Shown: positions 42,080 to 54,339 of the stretch, piece after piece | How positions within the stretch are numbered: the stretch's first letter is position 1 | Layout of the letters: each line of letters opens with the position of its first letter | DNA from: Hydra vulgaris | Lineage: Eukaryota > Cnidaria > Hydrozoa > Anthoathecata > Hydridae | Assembly: GCF_038396675.1 (NCBI RefSeq) | Contig: NC_088921.1 | Span: forward strand, 41,685,001 to 41,749,000 | Reading direction: 5' to 3' | DNA: 64,000 nt | Translations under genes and position numbers: made by a program | The notes under the pieces: model-generated | The model's input: the letters and a program-made list of their open reading frames with translations, nothing else | What the model was told of the DNA's origin: nothing | Databases searched by the model: none

Positions 42080-43479
42080 CGTTAACTTCAGCAAAAAAAT
42101 CTTTCAACGCTAGTTTATAAATGTTTGCGCGGCCGTTTTAAAGTTCGTTTAATTATAAGTATCATTTCGACTGGAATTTTTCTACGTTTAATCCAGTCTA
42201 TAGTTAAGTTAAATAACTCTTAGTTATTTATAAATCTTAATTTATAAATAATACCATAAAGTGAACTTTAATGTGTCAATATGTTAAACTTAAATTACAT
42301 TCTTTGTTTGTGGAAGAAAAGGTGCTCGATAAACCATTATGCTACCTTTTCCATACACATTGTTAAATATCTAAAAAGGATACTTGGATTACGATCTTTC
42401 TTTGTAGCTAGAGATTTTAAAAGCTAATTTGTATATCTTGAGATATTTGATTTTTTCTTGCTAAAATTGACATTTTCAACTTTCAAAAAGCCTTAAAACC
42501 TAAAATAATGAATCATTTTTAAAATCTCTAACTAAATATTATCCTAACACGCCAAAGATCATTTGTAAAAACTTTTTATAAACGTAGTGGAAGTGAAGTA
42601 TCAGTTTATCTTTAATGCTTCCATGTGATTTTCCAGAAAAATTATTGGCAGCCATTTTTTTTTTTTATTTCGTATTTTGATAAAATTTTGAAACTTTGTA
42701 TAATATTACAAAATAATATTACAAAAATCTTGAAATAACATTTTTTTTTCTTCATGTTTTTATGTATAAATTACAAATTTTATAATTAGGCAGTTAAAAA
42801 ATTTTATTTTTAACATTCAAGATTTTTAAGATTTAAGTAAAAAAAATAATTTGTTTACAAATCTCTCAACTTGCAATGTGCAACCTGGAAATGGAATCAG
42901 ACCATTCAAAGAAGTTATTTAATTTTTTTATTTTATTTTATCATATAAAGATATATATATATATAGTATTAGAATATTTTAGCACAAATATATATTTTTA
43001 TCTCATTCAGGCTTTGTGGGAAAAAAAGAAACTGCTCAAAAATTTCTGGTCATTCATTAAAATGTGATAGTAAATGTTCCTTTAATGAGTCATTCTTATT
43101 TAACAAGACTAAACTAAAAGTAATTTATAATCGTAAAAAGGAAGGAATATCTATATTGCAAGAATTATTGAAAACTAATGGTTAAAAGTTTATTTCAATA
43201 TGATTTATTTTATTACTAAATTTATTTTCACTTTTAAACTTTTATATATAAATAGTGAGGGATAGTAAAAGCATAGGTTGTTAGCTTGATATGATCAATA
43301 TAAGAAAAAAAAAAAGTATTAAAATTAAAAAAGATTTATTATTAGTAGAATTAACAAAAATAAAAGTAATAATAAACTATCGACAAAGTAGTATTAAATA
43401 ATAATGATTTGAAGTTGTTACTACAGTACTAGTAGTAATAATACTTAAAAAACCTAATTCCATTCTTGATTATCTACAT
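42080..43479. other. Intergenic, no supported gene
   Basis: AT-rich. The frame 42876-43067 is not recognised. The upstream half of the following transposase relic may be hidden here in very degraded form. Confidence 0.35.
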
Positions 43480-44450
43480 AAATTTTTGGTAAAGTTCAAA
43501 ATTCTTCCAAAAGATGGTTTTATCTATTAAAATATTGAGTATGAAATCAATCTTGCTGTTATCATATGTGGTGCACCAACTAGAGCATTTGTTAAGTGTA
43601 TTAGAGGCACAATGGTTATAACTGATGTAAGCGTTGTGTTTAGAAAGGAGAGTGGTATGGCAAAATAATACTTCCACATATTTTATCAATTTTAAGCACT
43701 GATTCAGATTTTTGTCATTAAAAGCATTCTGAACATCTTAGTGGTGTGTTAAATGGTATTGAATTTTGACATGGTGACAAAGTTTTCTTTAGACTTTATG
43801 CATCTAGTATGGTTAGGGGTATGTGAAGACTCATCAAATTATGGTTAAATGGTCCAAATGTTGTAAATTGTCTCAGATTACAGTCAATACTTTATCTGGC
43901 GGATTGTTCCAGATATGTTGTTACATTCCAAGAAAATTTTCTATAAAACCAAGGTCTTAGTTAGATATTAAAAAATGGAAAACAACTAAACTTGGGCTTT
44001 TTTTAGTATACACTGGGCCAGTTGTTTAAAAGGGATGATTTAGCCAAAAATCTATTCAAATTTTTTAGTACTTTCAGTACTAGTTTTATAATGTTTTATT
44101 TTGTTGAAAAAAATATGTTGATTTTGCTTGTCAGTTACTAACTTATTTTGTGCAGTTATTTGGTAAACTTTATGGTAAGGATCAACTAGTTTACAATGTT
44201 CATTCTTTAATACATATAGGAAATGATACAGTTAAATTTTAAGTACTTGATAAATGTTCCTCGTTCGAATGCAAAACTTTTTCAATTAAAAAAGCTTGTT
44301 CAAAGAACAAAGGGTTGCTCAAATAAACACGTACATGGATATAAACAGAAGTTTAGTATTCCTAATTTTGATGGAGCAGTAACCATTGCATTGAGACACT
44401 GTTTACAATTTAAAATTATCGAGGTTTAGAATGTTTTGTTTCAGCTAATG
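43480..44450 (+). pseudogene. tnp2/CACTA-like transposase relic
   Basis: Degraded plus-strand blocks in family order: ICGAPTRAFVKCIRG (43570), VVFRKESGMAK, FSLDFMHLVWLGVCE (about 43785-43830, equal to PLDYMHLVCLGV in relatives), IHWASCLKG, QLFGKLYGKDQLVYNVHSLI (44157-44213), and QLKKLVQRTKGCSNK. These resemble an expanded CMC/EnSpm-like transposase family in Hydra. Many stops; no terminal repeats found. Confidence 0.5.
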
Positions 44451-44566
44451 AAGGTGATAATTGTTTTGGAATTACAAAAAAAAAAGGTTTAGTTAAAAAG
44501 GTTTTAAAAAGCAGACGAATCCTGTGACAAATAGGTTATGTTTAAGGAATATGCAGCTATTTAGTC

Positions 44567-44680
<114 letters not shown>

Positions 44681-45095
44681 GTGATTTGGATAAATATAGA
44701 GTCACTACTTTGTTTGTGTGAGATTTTTATTTTTTTCACAATTATCTTTAAAACCAACTAATAAATACGATTAAAAGCAAATTAAATGTCTTAATAAATT
44801 GATTCTCTATCGAATGGTATATAATTGGAACTCATTAGGTTAACCAGTCTTGAGTAATTATTAATTTAATTAGAACATACCTGTATTTCTAATGTAGCAA
44901 AAATATTCAACTAAAATTTAATGACTTTGAAATTTTAAATCGCTCGGATAACAAAATGTTATCAGAGCAATCTAAAATTTGGTGGGTGATTTCTTTCGAA
45001 CTATATAAACGTTCTTGTGAAAATAAAATAAAGTTACCATTTTTATATCATGAGTTATTCGCATTGGTAATTATTTGGTAAAGTAAAAAGACAAA

Positions 45096-45350
45096 AATGG
45101 GCAGAAAAGCTGTTTCAGACAAGGTACAATGCCAAATTGTAGGTCTGCTAAAAGATAAAACAAAAGCGAACAAGAAATAGCTCAAATGTGCAATGTTTCG
45201 CTTAAATGTGTACAAACAACATTGAAAAACCATAACGATGTCAAAGGTTTACCAAGGCTTGGTAGGCCTTTAAAGCTAACTTCAAGAGACCAAAGTTATC
45301 TCTATCAAAAGGTTAGACAAGACCCTAAAATATTTACTAGCGAGCATAAT
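45096..45350 (+). pseudogene. Tc1-type transposase N-terminus, family A
   Basis: MGRKAVSDKVQCQIVGLLKD at 45097, then after a frameshift EIAQMCNVSLKCVQTTLKNH (about 45175-45232) and LPRLGRPLKLTSRDQSYL. This is a Tc1 paired-like DNA-binding domain with its GRP linker. It ends at about 45345 where it meets the oppositely oriented copy. Confidence 0.75.
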
Positions 45351-45559
45351 TGCTTTATTTTTGTCTCTTTTTGACATTTTTTTGGGACAACCAGATCGAC
45401 TTTTCTCTTTAACTGTTCCAAACTCATTATAGTTTTTGAGCGTTGTTTTAACACTGTATTCACTGGTTTCTTGGCCTGAACAAAAGTGGTGCTGAGATTA
45501 CTTTTGTTCAAGCCAACAATTTGCCACTTTGTTTCAATTGATATGCTCCTTAAACCCAT
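45340..45559 (-). pseudogene. Tc1-type transposase N-terminus, family B
   Basis: Minus strand MGLRSISIETKWQIVGLNKS then KPVNTVLKQRSKTI and an RKVDLVVPKKCQKE linker: another Tc1 DNA-binding domain, similar in layout to the 45096 copy but diverged. No catalytic domain follows. Confidence 0.7.
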
Positions 45560-45981
45560 ATTTTTGTTGCAATTATAAAGTTTTAACTAACAGTATTTCA
45601 AATGATATTTCTGCCACTTCAATTTATTCTTCTTATATTTTTTATTGACTATTATTAATCAGCAGAGAGATTTTACCAAAAATTAACCAAAAAAGTTTTT
45701 CTCAAAGGAATTAAACGAGTGTGCTAATACATTTTAAATGAGTGCACTAATACTTTTGCACACTTAATTTCAGACATTTTTCTGAGTAGTCATTAAACTT
45801 CTAATTAACTCATAAAAAAAACTAGCAGGTTGACAATATTTGACATTATAATTAAATTTAATTGGTTTTACCTTTTATTTAAAAAAAAAAAGTTCCAAAT
45901 TAAAATTACTTTATAATTTATATTGATTCGAAGTAGTCTATAATAAAAAAATTAGGAGTGCACTAATACTTTCTGGAAGCA

Positions 45982-46215
<234 letters not shown>

Positions 46216-46282
46216 TCTCTTGATGATCCAGCAATGGTGCAACTTCAAGTAGAAGAAAAAAAGTTAGATAAGTGTTTTTTAT

Positions 46283-46288
<6 letters not shown>

Positions 46289-46361
<73 letters not shown>

Positions 46362-46400
46362 TATACATACGGATATATATATATATACACACATATATAT
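46289..46400. repeat. (TA)n microsatellite
   Basis: TA array separated from the previous one by 75 bp of unique sequence, decaying into TATATACATACGGATATA. Confidence 0.93.
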
Positions 46401-47034
46401 ATTTTTAGATAGATATATAAAGTTATACACAATATGTATATATATAAAATTATAAACAGAATATATCAAATTATATTCAATATAAATATACAATTATATT
46501 TGTATAATATTTTTATAGAATTTATTTATCAGAAACTAAAGGAATGTTATCAATTTATTATATGAATCACAAGCATGTGCTTATTTATTACAAGTACATT
46601 TTAAGACGTTCAAATAAATGTCGATTTTAAAATTAAAGATTATATTTTTCTACCTTCGGTAGTGAAAATTACATTTTTTATCTGAAGAGTTTTAGGAGAA
46701 ATCGTAAGAGTTTTATAACATATTAAAAATATTTTATGTTACCTATAAAATTTGAAACTAACAGTTAACTTTAATTTTTTTACAGGTAATATTGAAACGA
46801 GATAATGTGTAAAGAGGTTTTCAAAGAAGTCGTTTAAACAACAACGGAAAAGCTTCCAATTTGCGAGATAACTGTGAAAGCATTCGATACATGATTAAAG
46901 AATCGTTTAAAAGTTTGCTCAATTTCGACTATAATTTTAAGTATTTTTTTGAAATAAACCAATCAAGTTATATATAAATTTGCTTTTTCTGTAAATTTTA
47001 AACATTTAAACGTCGTTTTTCAAGATATGCAATG
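46401..47034. other. Intergenic, possible orphan exon
   Basis: A frame of 48 residues at 46830-46977 (RGFQRSRLNNNGKASNLRDN, then CESIRYMIKESFKSLLNFDY) looks protein-like and ends at a stop, but no matching donor, acceptor or family was recognised. Confidence 0.25.
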
Positions 47035-47345
47035 GGTAAACCTCGTGGGACCCTTACAGGATACCCGTTGGGCATACCCATATGGGCCCCGGAGGAAAAC
47101 CACGGCCAAGATCCGGCGGGTTCCCGATGGGTTACCTATATGGGTCCCAGTTGCAAACCCAAATGGGCCCCTTACGGTTTTAAAATGCGGGGTTTGACTG
47201 TGACCCATACAGGGGACCCGGCGGGCATACCCATATGGGCCCCATATAGGAACCGCGGCTAAGATCCGGCGGGATACCGTTGGTCTTCCCATACGGGACC
47301 CAGTTGACAACCTGTATGGACCCCGTACGGTACCCGTGTGTCAAT
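47035..47345. repeat. GC-rich 153-bp tandem repeat
   Basis: GGCATACCCATATGGGCCCC occurs at 47071 and 47224, with AAGATCCGGCGGG and GACCCAGTTG-type phrases repeating at the same 153-bp spacing. A partial third unit is suggested at both edges. It is rich in the palindrome CCCATATGGG and strikingly GC-rich against the window average. Confidence 0.8.
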
Positions 47346-47381
47346 GTTGGCTGGGGTAAAACTGACAATAAGACAACAGGC

Positions 47382-47446
47382 GGTCCTAAAATGGATCCTT
47401 GAGAAACTCCACAAGACTTGTGGAGTTCCTTAAGGATCCATTTTAG
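47382..47446. repeat. Inverted repeat at LINE 5' junction
   Basis: CCTAAAATGGATCCTTGAG at 47384 is mirrored by TTAAGGATCCATTTTAGG ending at 47446, arms about 31 bp with ACTCCACAAG/CTTGTGGAGT at the centre. The right arm is RT coding sequence (the VPQGSILG region). Confidence 0.85.
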
Positions 47447-48156
47447 GATCGCTTTTGTTTTTAATATACATTAACGACTTAAGCAGAGCTTCGAATATTT
47501 TAGACTCTATTTTGTTTGCTGACGATACCAATTTATTTTTTTCCCATAGTAATATAAAAACTCTATTTAAAACAGTCAACAAAGAATCGTTAAAAGTAAT
47601 TGAATGGTTTAATACAAATAAATTGTCATTAAATTTAACCAAAACTAAGTATATTTTTTTTCATCGCCTTTATCAAAGAGACGAAATTCCTCTAAAGTTC
47701 CCAAATGTTAGCATTGAAAATCAATTTATAAAAAGAGAACACTCAATGAAGTTTCTAGGTGTTCTTCTTGACGAAAATATCACATGGATAAACCACTTAA
47801 AGTTAATCGAAAATAAAATTTCTTAAAATATTGGCATTCTTTATAAGGTAAAACCTTACCTAAATCAAATTTGCTTAAAATTTATCTACTTCTCTTTTAT
47901 TCATTGTTATCTCAATTATGCTAACATTGCTTGGTGCAGCACCAATAAAAAATATTAAACAAACTATTTAACAAACAAAAACATGCCATAAAAATAATAT
48001 CCAACGTAGACCGTCTCTCTCATTCACAACCACTATTTATTAATCTAAATTTTTTAAATGTTTACCAAATAAATATATATCATCATTTAACTTTTATGTA
48101 TAAAATCAATAACGATACGATGCCAAATATTTTTAAAACGCTATTTAAAAAAATAT
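47410..48156 (+). pseudogene. LINE reverse transcriptase fragment
   Basis: Contains the RT palm with LFADDTNLFFSH (catalytic FADD at about 47515-47530). Downstream come VIEWFNTNKLSLNLTKTKYI, FLGVLLDENITWINHL, and after a stop at 47824 the YLNYANIAWCSTN block. Frameshifted near 47960. N-terminal endonuclease and first RT motifs are absent. Confidence 0.88.
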
Positions 48157-48800
48157 AGCACAAACAGTGTTGTTTCCGTTAATAGATATATTTCCGTTTC
48201 AATTTCGACTCCGTAATTGGCGATGTATTTCCATTCTGTTTCTATTATCGTTTTGCAATGTATTTCCGTTTCAATTTCAATTTCAATTAAGCAAGTATTT
48301 CAGTTTCAATTTTGTTTTACAAGTATTTCCGTTTTATATCAGTTATTGAATTTTTTGTATTTATTTTATGTGGAATAAAGAAACAAATCTCAAAGTTAAT
48401 GCAACAGATTGAAAACTGAAAAGACTTTAAAATTGTAAATGTGTTTCTCAAATCAACTTTATTTATCTAATTATCAATCAAGAGAAAAATATCTAAACGA
48501 CTAAAACGACTGAAACGACATGCATCAAACAAAAATACTATATAATATAGTACTATGGTACATGTAATGTCACTACTGTGCTACGAGAAGAGTATAATGG
48601 GCAATTGTTGGCAACGATAACAATTTTTTATGACACCAAACAAAATTTAAGTATTACAGTAAGATTTCAAATGAACTTTTGCATTCGTTGAATTTCTACC
48701 GGAAAAATTACGACCGCATACAGTTCCACCTTCTGTAACAACTTTGCATTCGGAAGTGTTAGAAACAATATCTTGCTTAAAATAATCCCATAGAGCATAT

Positions 48801-48845
<45 letters not shown>

Positions 48846-48910
48846 TATTGTATTTGCCGATTGAAAATAATTTACACTCGTAATTTATAAAAACAAATAT
48901 TTACATGACT

Positions 48911-48951
48911 GGGGCTTGAAGATGACAAAATTCATCTTATCATTAAGCCCC
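48911..48951 (-). other. LINE 3'-UTR stem-loop
   Basis: GGGGCTT (48911-48917) pairs with AAGCCCC (48945-48951) and AAGATGA (48919-48925) with TCATCTT (48932-48938). Comparable stem-loops occur in the 3' UTRs at 51125, 55815 and 56757. Confidence 0.75.
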
Positions 48952-49335
48952 CCCCAAAAAAATGCATATTCATCAAATAAAATGTTTTAACAAAATGCAA
49001 AAAATAAAATATATAACGTTTAAAATATTTAGTAATTCAAAGAGTATTTATATTTAAGAACTGATTAGTAAAATAAGATGATATATAAGTATTAATATTA
49101 CAAAAAGAATTTACAATAACTTTTTTTAATAAAAATTGAAATTATAAAATTTTACAATATTTTTAGTAATTAGTATTTCAAATAATAAAACTTAAAAAAA
49201 TCGTTTGTAAATTCAAAACTTATAAGATAAGAAATACATTTACAATAGCAGACTATCGTTTAGAATATTAAATATAATATTAAAGAGTAATTAGTAGGTT
49301 AATTTTTGTTTTTGTTTGCTAGTTTAAAAAGCTTT

Positions 49336-49866
49336 TTAGAAGAACTTTAATTCATTTTCATGTATCATCAGTAATTGCTTAAGTTTTGTTTTAAACTGGT
49401 TTAAAGAATAATTAGATTTCAGCTCATTATTTAATATTGTATTCCACAGCTTAGGACCTCGGTTAGCAATTGAGAATTTGGTTGCTGAATAATGTGTTTT
49501 GGATTGAATGTAATTGTTTTTTGAAAATCTGGTAGGGTATATGTGGTTTATTTTTTCAAAAAGTGAATTAAATAACATTGGTGATATTTTTTTATCAAGT
49601 TTAAACATGAAGATAAGAATATGGTAAAGGTTTAGTTTATATACATTTAGAATATTAAGTTTATTAAATAATGTTTGAGTGTGAGAGAAACGGTCTACGT
49701 TTGTAATTATCCTTATAGCCTGTTTTTGTTTATTAAACAGTTTTTTTACTTTTGTTGCGTTTGTGCTGCACCAAGCAACGTTTGCATAATTTAAGTAGCA
49801 ATGAATTAAAGAAAAATATAAGTTTTTTAAACAAGATAGATTTAAAAACTGCTTGGCTTTATACAA
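49336..49866 (-). pseudogene. LINE ORF2 C-terminal fragment
   Basis: Intact 176-residue minus-strand frame: LYFSLIHCYLNYANVAWCST, KQKQAIRIITNVDRFSHTQ, YPTRFSKNNYI, and NRGPKLWNTIL to the natural stop. It is the C-terminal third of a CR1-like ORF2, downstream of the catalytic palm, in the least decayed copy of this region. Confidence 0.9.
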
Positions 49867-51124
49867 ATTATTCCTACGACCAGCTGCATTTATTCTCTGA
49901 CTTGATGCCCTATTGTAATTTATTAATTATAATGTTATTAATAGTCATTGTTATTAAATAGTTTTCTGCTCGAAATTTGGAAATTATCTAATTTTTGTTT
50001 GTAGAATATATTTGCTTCTGATCGAAGTCAAACCAATATTTTCAATACAATCATTTGTGTTTATTATAGAATTAAACGATTACTTGAGGTACGAATAAAA
50101 ACTTTTAAAAAATTACACAATGATTATACGCATAGAAAATGATGACGAAGGCTACTAGACAACGAAACCACAAAATAGTGAATATTATTGAATAATAATT
50201 TTTCAATGGACTAAAAAAAAGCGCTGAGTGACAAAATTTAGTTATTGAGAAAATATGAATATTTTAAGTGTAGGTGCTTTTTAGAAGGTTAAGATTTAAC
50301 TTGATATTAAATGAATATATTTCCGTTATTTACAATTCTATTAATGTTCTGAAGTATTTCCGTTAGCAAACCGTTTCCGTTACCACTATTTCCGTTTCCG
50401 TTTTATTACCGTTTTAGCATGTATTTCCATTTTAATTACCGTTATCGTTAACGGATTTGATCTATTTCAGTTAACGGACATTTCCGTTTCCGTTAACTAA
50501 AACAACACTGAGCACAAATACCTTACTAGGCATACAAATAATAATTATATTCAAGCTAAAACTCACTTTGAAGCCACTAAGTTTTCTATCACAGCTAGAG
50601 GCCCCCATCTATGGAGCATAGTAATTGGAAATGACATCAAAACGCTTGCAAACATAAATATTTTTAAATAAAAAAACTAAAAGAAATAATTTTAATTAAT
50701 CAAAACATGAAGGAGCTAGATTCTAGAGCTATATTTATTTGTTGGCCTTTAAAATATTGCATAGTATATTTTCATTTTGTTTGCAAAGGTTTAAATTTTA
50801 GTTCTCTAAAAACTTATTTTTGTTTTCTTATTATGGAAAACTAAAAAATTTTAATTAAAATCTTAAATTCTTTTCATTATACCTCTTATTTAGGAATTCT
50901 TAATCGCAATAATTAAAAACTTCTATATATAGTTTTGAATATCTTTTTTATTTTTTTCGTTTGTTTCTTATTATTTTTGCTTTGTGTTCAATTATATTTG
51001 AAAATAAATTTTAGAATTTATTATCTTTACTTTAAAAATATATATATATATTTTTTCCTTTTTATATTTGACAACATTTTTAATGACAAGATTTGATAGC
51101 TATATTATTTACGGATTATTGAGA

Positions 51125-51160
51125 GCTTGGCGATAAGACTATTTTGTCTTCTTCTTGCCC
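51125..51160 (+). other. LINE 3'-UTR stem-loop
   Basis: GCTTGGCGATAAGAC-TATTTT-GTCTTCTTCTTGCC, with AAGAC/GTCTT and GGC/GCC pairing, followed by CCATGTGTATATTTTAC, which matches the sequence after the 48911 hairpin (CATGTAAATATTTG). Confidence 0.65.
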
Positions 51161-51238
51161 CCGCCATGTGTATATTTTACCAATATGAGAGTTGTAATTA
51201 TTTTAAACGCCAAACTTATAATTAAAAAAAAAAAAAAA

Positions 51239-51639
51239 TCTTGTTTTTATCATTTTTGAATCAACAATTCAATTATCTTTTTAATTATTTCATTCTGTCA
51301 AAAATATACAAATAATAACTACTTAAAACTACTTGTTTGTATTTGACACTACGCTTGCGTATATCACTTTTCACATATAACGACCGTGCAATAGATGCCG
51401 TTTTTCAGGATCTATAGACTGTTTATTGAAAAAAATGCTATTGGGGCAAGTTGGCAAAATTTTCACGGGGTACGTTGGCTCATTGCATTTACTATGGGAA
51501 AATGTATATATATTTTTTAAATTAATTAATTATTACTATTTTTTTTTCAATTTTTAACAATTTTGAAAAAATTTATTTATACAAAAAAATAAATAAATAA
51601 ATTTATCAGTTGTTTTTTTTTACAGTTAAAAAGTGGGCT
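51239..51639. other. Intergenic between LINE copies
   Basis: GGGGCAAGTTGGCAAAATTT at 51435 and related GGGGTA…GTTGGC phrases resemble the GGGGTAAACTGGCTAAC block at 57074 on the far side of the next LINEs; they may be ends of one interrupted element. No gene. Confidence 0.35.
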
Positions 51640-51739
51640 ACTGTTTCGGCTGTTATACGTACTAATATATTTGATCAGTCTCCGCAATCTTCACCGCAAA
51701 CGGACATGTTTTTATTTACACAATTATTAAATTATTTAA

Positions 51740-52370
51740 TGAAAGACTTGATAAATTGGAAAGACATATTGACAAGTTAAATGATGATAATAAAATTCTC
51801 AAAACTGAAGTAAACGATCTGAAAAAAGCTGTCGAATTAATAGACGAAAAATACGAGAGTAATAGTTGAACAAGTGGGATCAAAGGCTGATCGCAATAAA
51901 CCTGAGAGAAACTTAGAAAGTAATCTAACTAACAACATGAGAGACAAACTGGCTGAGATCGAAGAGCGAAGTAGAAGAAACAATTTAAGGATAACCGGTA
52001 TAGAAGAATCAGTTGATGAAAGTTGGGACGATTGTGAAGAAAAAGTCCGTGACATGATAAAGACAAAACTTGATCTTCAAGGTGAATTCATTATTGAAAG
52101 GGCTCATAGAGTTGGGGAAAAATTAATAAAGATGATACTATTTAAAAAAACAGAACTATTGTTGTCAAATTTTTAAATTTTAAGGACAAATCAATAGTAC
52201 TAAGTAAATATATAAAGACGAAACTCTGGTATCATAGAGTATATGTGAATGAGGACTTGTGAAAAAAGACAACCGAATTGCGGAAAAAATTGTTTACGGC
52301 TGCAAAGGATTTACGATTAAAAGGTAAATATGCATAGGTTGTATATAACAAGTTAATAACGGGCGATTTT
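51740..52370 (+). pseudogene. LINE ORF1 relic
   Basis: A coiled-coil segment, FNERLDKLERHIDKLNDDNK then ILKTEVNDLKKAVELIDEKY (51740-51858), is followed after a frameshift by IEERSRRNNLRITGIEES (51959-52013), WDDCEEKVRDMIKTKLDL and ERAHRVGEK. A final domain has IVVKFLNFKDKSIVLSKYI and LWYHRVYVNEDL. This coiled coil, RRM-like and C-terminal order is that of LINE ORF1 RNA-binding chaperones. Stops at 51867, 52174 and 52259. Confidence 0.75.
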
Positions 52371-52449
52371 TAGAGGAAATTTTTTATTTTAAGGTTAAAC
52401 AAAACGTTAAAATGGATTCCATAAATTCTAACGAATTTAAATTTAGTTT

Positions 52450-53700
52450 TCCAAACTAATGAGTTTTTATTTAATGACCAATCAGATCCAGACTTAAATA
52501 TTTATAGTGAAGCACATGCTATACAAAGCAAATGCTCCTATTACTATGACAATGAAATAAAAGAATTTCTTAATTGCAAATACTTTAACACTTTACATAA
52601 TAATATAAGAAGCATATCAAAAAATTTTGAAAATTTCTATTTAAACATGAAAGAATCTCTTAATATTTTTAGTCTAATTTGCATGTCTGAAACCTGGTGT
52701 AATTCTGATAACTCAAATTTGAAATCTGATATTTTTTACCAGGTTTCAATATAATTTTCTTAGATCGAAAAAACGGAAAGCGAGGGGGCGGTTTAATAAT
52801 TTATATTAGAGAATGTTTGCAGTATATTAACAGGACTGACATGAGCAATTCTGATGACGATAATGAGGTCTTAACAGTTGAAAATATAACACAAAAAAAA
52901 AATTAATTATAAGTTGTTGTTTTCGCTCACCTTCTAGCACAATAGAATATTTAAACATATATAAATGACATTATAAAAAAAAGCATTAATGAAAATAAAT
53001 TATATTATTTAATAGGTGACTTAAACTTGGTTTGTTTCCATTACCACACTAATTATGGCATTATAAAATTTTATAACGATTTATTTGAACATGGTGCTTT
53101 TCCCATAATTAACAAACCAACAAGAATAACTTCTAAGTCAACAACTCTAATCGACAGTATTATAACAACTGATGTTTTCAACAAATCACTTAAAAAAGGT
53201 ATTACACTCAAACCTCTTTTTGTGCGGTAGATAGGGACCGCATAAAAGAAAACGCATTAAAAAAAATCACATAAAATTTCAGGAGTACCTATAAAAAATA
53301 GTTTTCGAAACAATATTAAAAACATTTTTTTTATGCGGTTAGATACGGACCGCATAAAAAGACTCTGCATTGCTACACAAAAATTAAATTCAACTCATAT
53401 ATAAAGAATATTCAAAAGTTAACGTTGTTTGTAGTTGCCTGTTCATAACAGTAACTATATAATGACGTATGTACATACATATTACACATTTTAACCGTTG
53501 AGATTGAAATTAATGCGCGTTCAAAAATTAAATTATATGAGATCGCACAAAAAAAATCGCATAAAACAAAACGCACAAATAAAGTATCGCATAAAAAAGA
53601 CCGCATAAAAAGAAGTTTGAGTGACATCTCGGACCACTTCCCTATTTTTTATTAATATCAACACAGTTAAAGTGTTGCAACAAAAAAAAACGTTTAAAAA
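52450..53700 (+). pseudogene. LINE apurinic-like endonuclease relic, MITE-interrupted
   Basis: Recognisable pieces are LHNNIRSISKNFENFYLNMK (52596), ICMSETWC (about 52680, the SETW motif with the catalytic Glu), GGGLIIYIRECLQYINR, YYLIGDLNLV (53005-53035, the GDLN motif), and PTRITSKSTTLIDSIITTDV. After the MITE comes SDHFPIF (with a frameshift), the SDH motif. This is the APE-type endonuclease that nicks target DNA. Confidence 0.8.
53205..53623. mobile_element. MITE with repeated CCGCATAAAA motif
   Basis: Ends CACTCAAACCTCTTTTTGTG and, on the complement, CACTCAAACTTCTTTTTATG. At least eight internal variants of (A/G)(C/T)CGCATAAAA crowd both subterminal regions. It splits the LINE endonuclease between the IITTDV and SDHFPIF blocks. 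TA precedes the left end; the right side reads AC, so the target duplication is uncertain. Confidence 0.8.
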
Positions 53701-54339
53701 ACGATCCTTTTCTGCTGCTAATTTAAAAACATTTATAATTTAAGAACAATTATAATTTAAGAACAATTATAATTTTTCTTCATTGGAAACAAATAAATAC
53801 CTGTGCTGACGCAAATGTAGTTTATAATGCATTTTTCAAAACGTTTTCTGAAATATATGATGCTAATTTTCCGAAACATACAGTAAATAGAAAAACTAAA
53901 AGTGTAACGTCACCATGGATCGCAAAATAACTTAGAAAATCCTCTAAAATTAAACAAAAATTGTTCATAAAATATTTAAAGACAAAAACTGAACTAAGTA
54001 AAGTATTCTATAAAACTCACGCCATAGAGTTTGAGAGACAAAAAAAAAATAAAAATAAAATACAAAAAGAAGATACTATTTCAATTTGCTTGAGAAAAAC
54101 AATCTTAATTCAAGAAGTACATAGGATATTCTTAGAAAACTCACTGGCATGCAAAAATTAAAAACGAGCCTAAAGCTATTAAAATTAATGAAGAAACATC
54201 CTATGATCAAAGTGTGATAGCTGACGAATTAAATATTTTTTTTTGTATCAGTTGGTCTTAATCTGGCCCAAAAAATTCCTACTCCGACAAATAAAATAAA
54301 TAATTACGCTTTTCCAATTAATTCATTTTTAAATTCTTT

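Larger units (their letters stand above)
48803..49890 (-). mobile_element. 5'-truncated LINE insertion inside hAT
   Basis: Starts on the plus strand with 41 T (48803-48843), the poly(A) tail of a minus-strand LINE. A 3' UTR with hairpin 48911-48951 follows, then the ORF2 end. Truncated at about 49890. Confidence 0.8.
48165..50510. mobile_element. Non-autonomous hAT element with 8-bp duplication
   Basis: Begins CAGTGTTGTTTCCGTTAA and ends with the complement of CAGTGTTGTTTTAGTTAACG. AGCACAAA flanks it on both sides (48157-48164 and 50511-50518). Subterminal TTTCCGTT and TATTTCCGTTTCAATT repeats are dense in both ends, typical binding sites of hAT transposases. No transposase is encoded. It interrupts a LINE RT gene and carries a LINE insertion itself. 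Confidence 0.92.
47383..51238 (+). mobile_element. CR1-like LINE copy, split by hAT insertion
   Basis: 5'-truncated LINE. RT frame 47410-48156, interrupted by a hAT element (48165-50510), continuing 50519-50680 with TRHTNNNYIQAKTHFEATKF and ARGPHLWS. A 3' UTR follows, with a stem-loop at 51125-51160 and poly(A) at 51224-51238. The 5' junction is an inverted repeat at 47382-47446. Confidence 0.85.

Noticed and set aside
46780..46980. Terminal exon after a TTTTTTTACAG acceptor
   Set aside because: All three phases meet a stop within 30 bp of the acceptor; the open part starts later without an acceptor.
47020..47368. Three frames through the GC-rich tandem repeat
   Set aside because: Open on both strands because of base composition and 153-bp periodicity; no domain.
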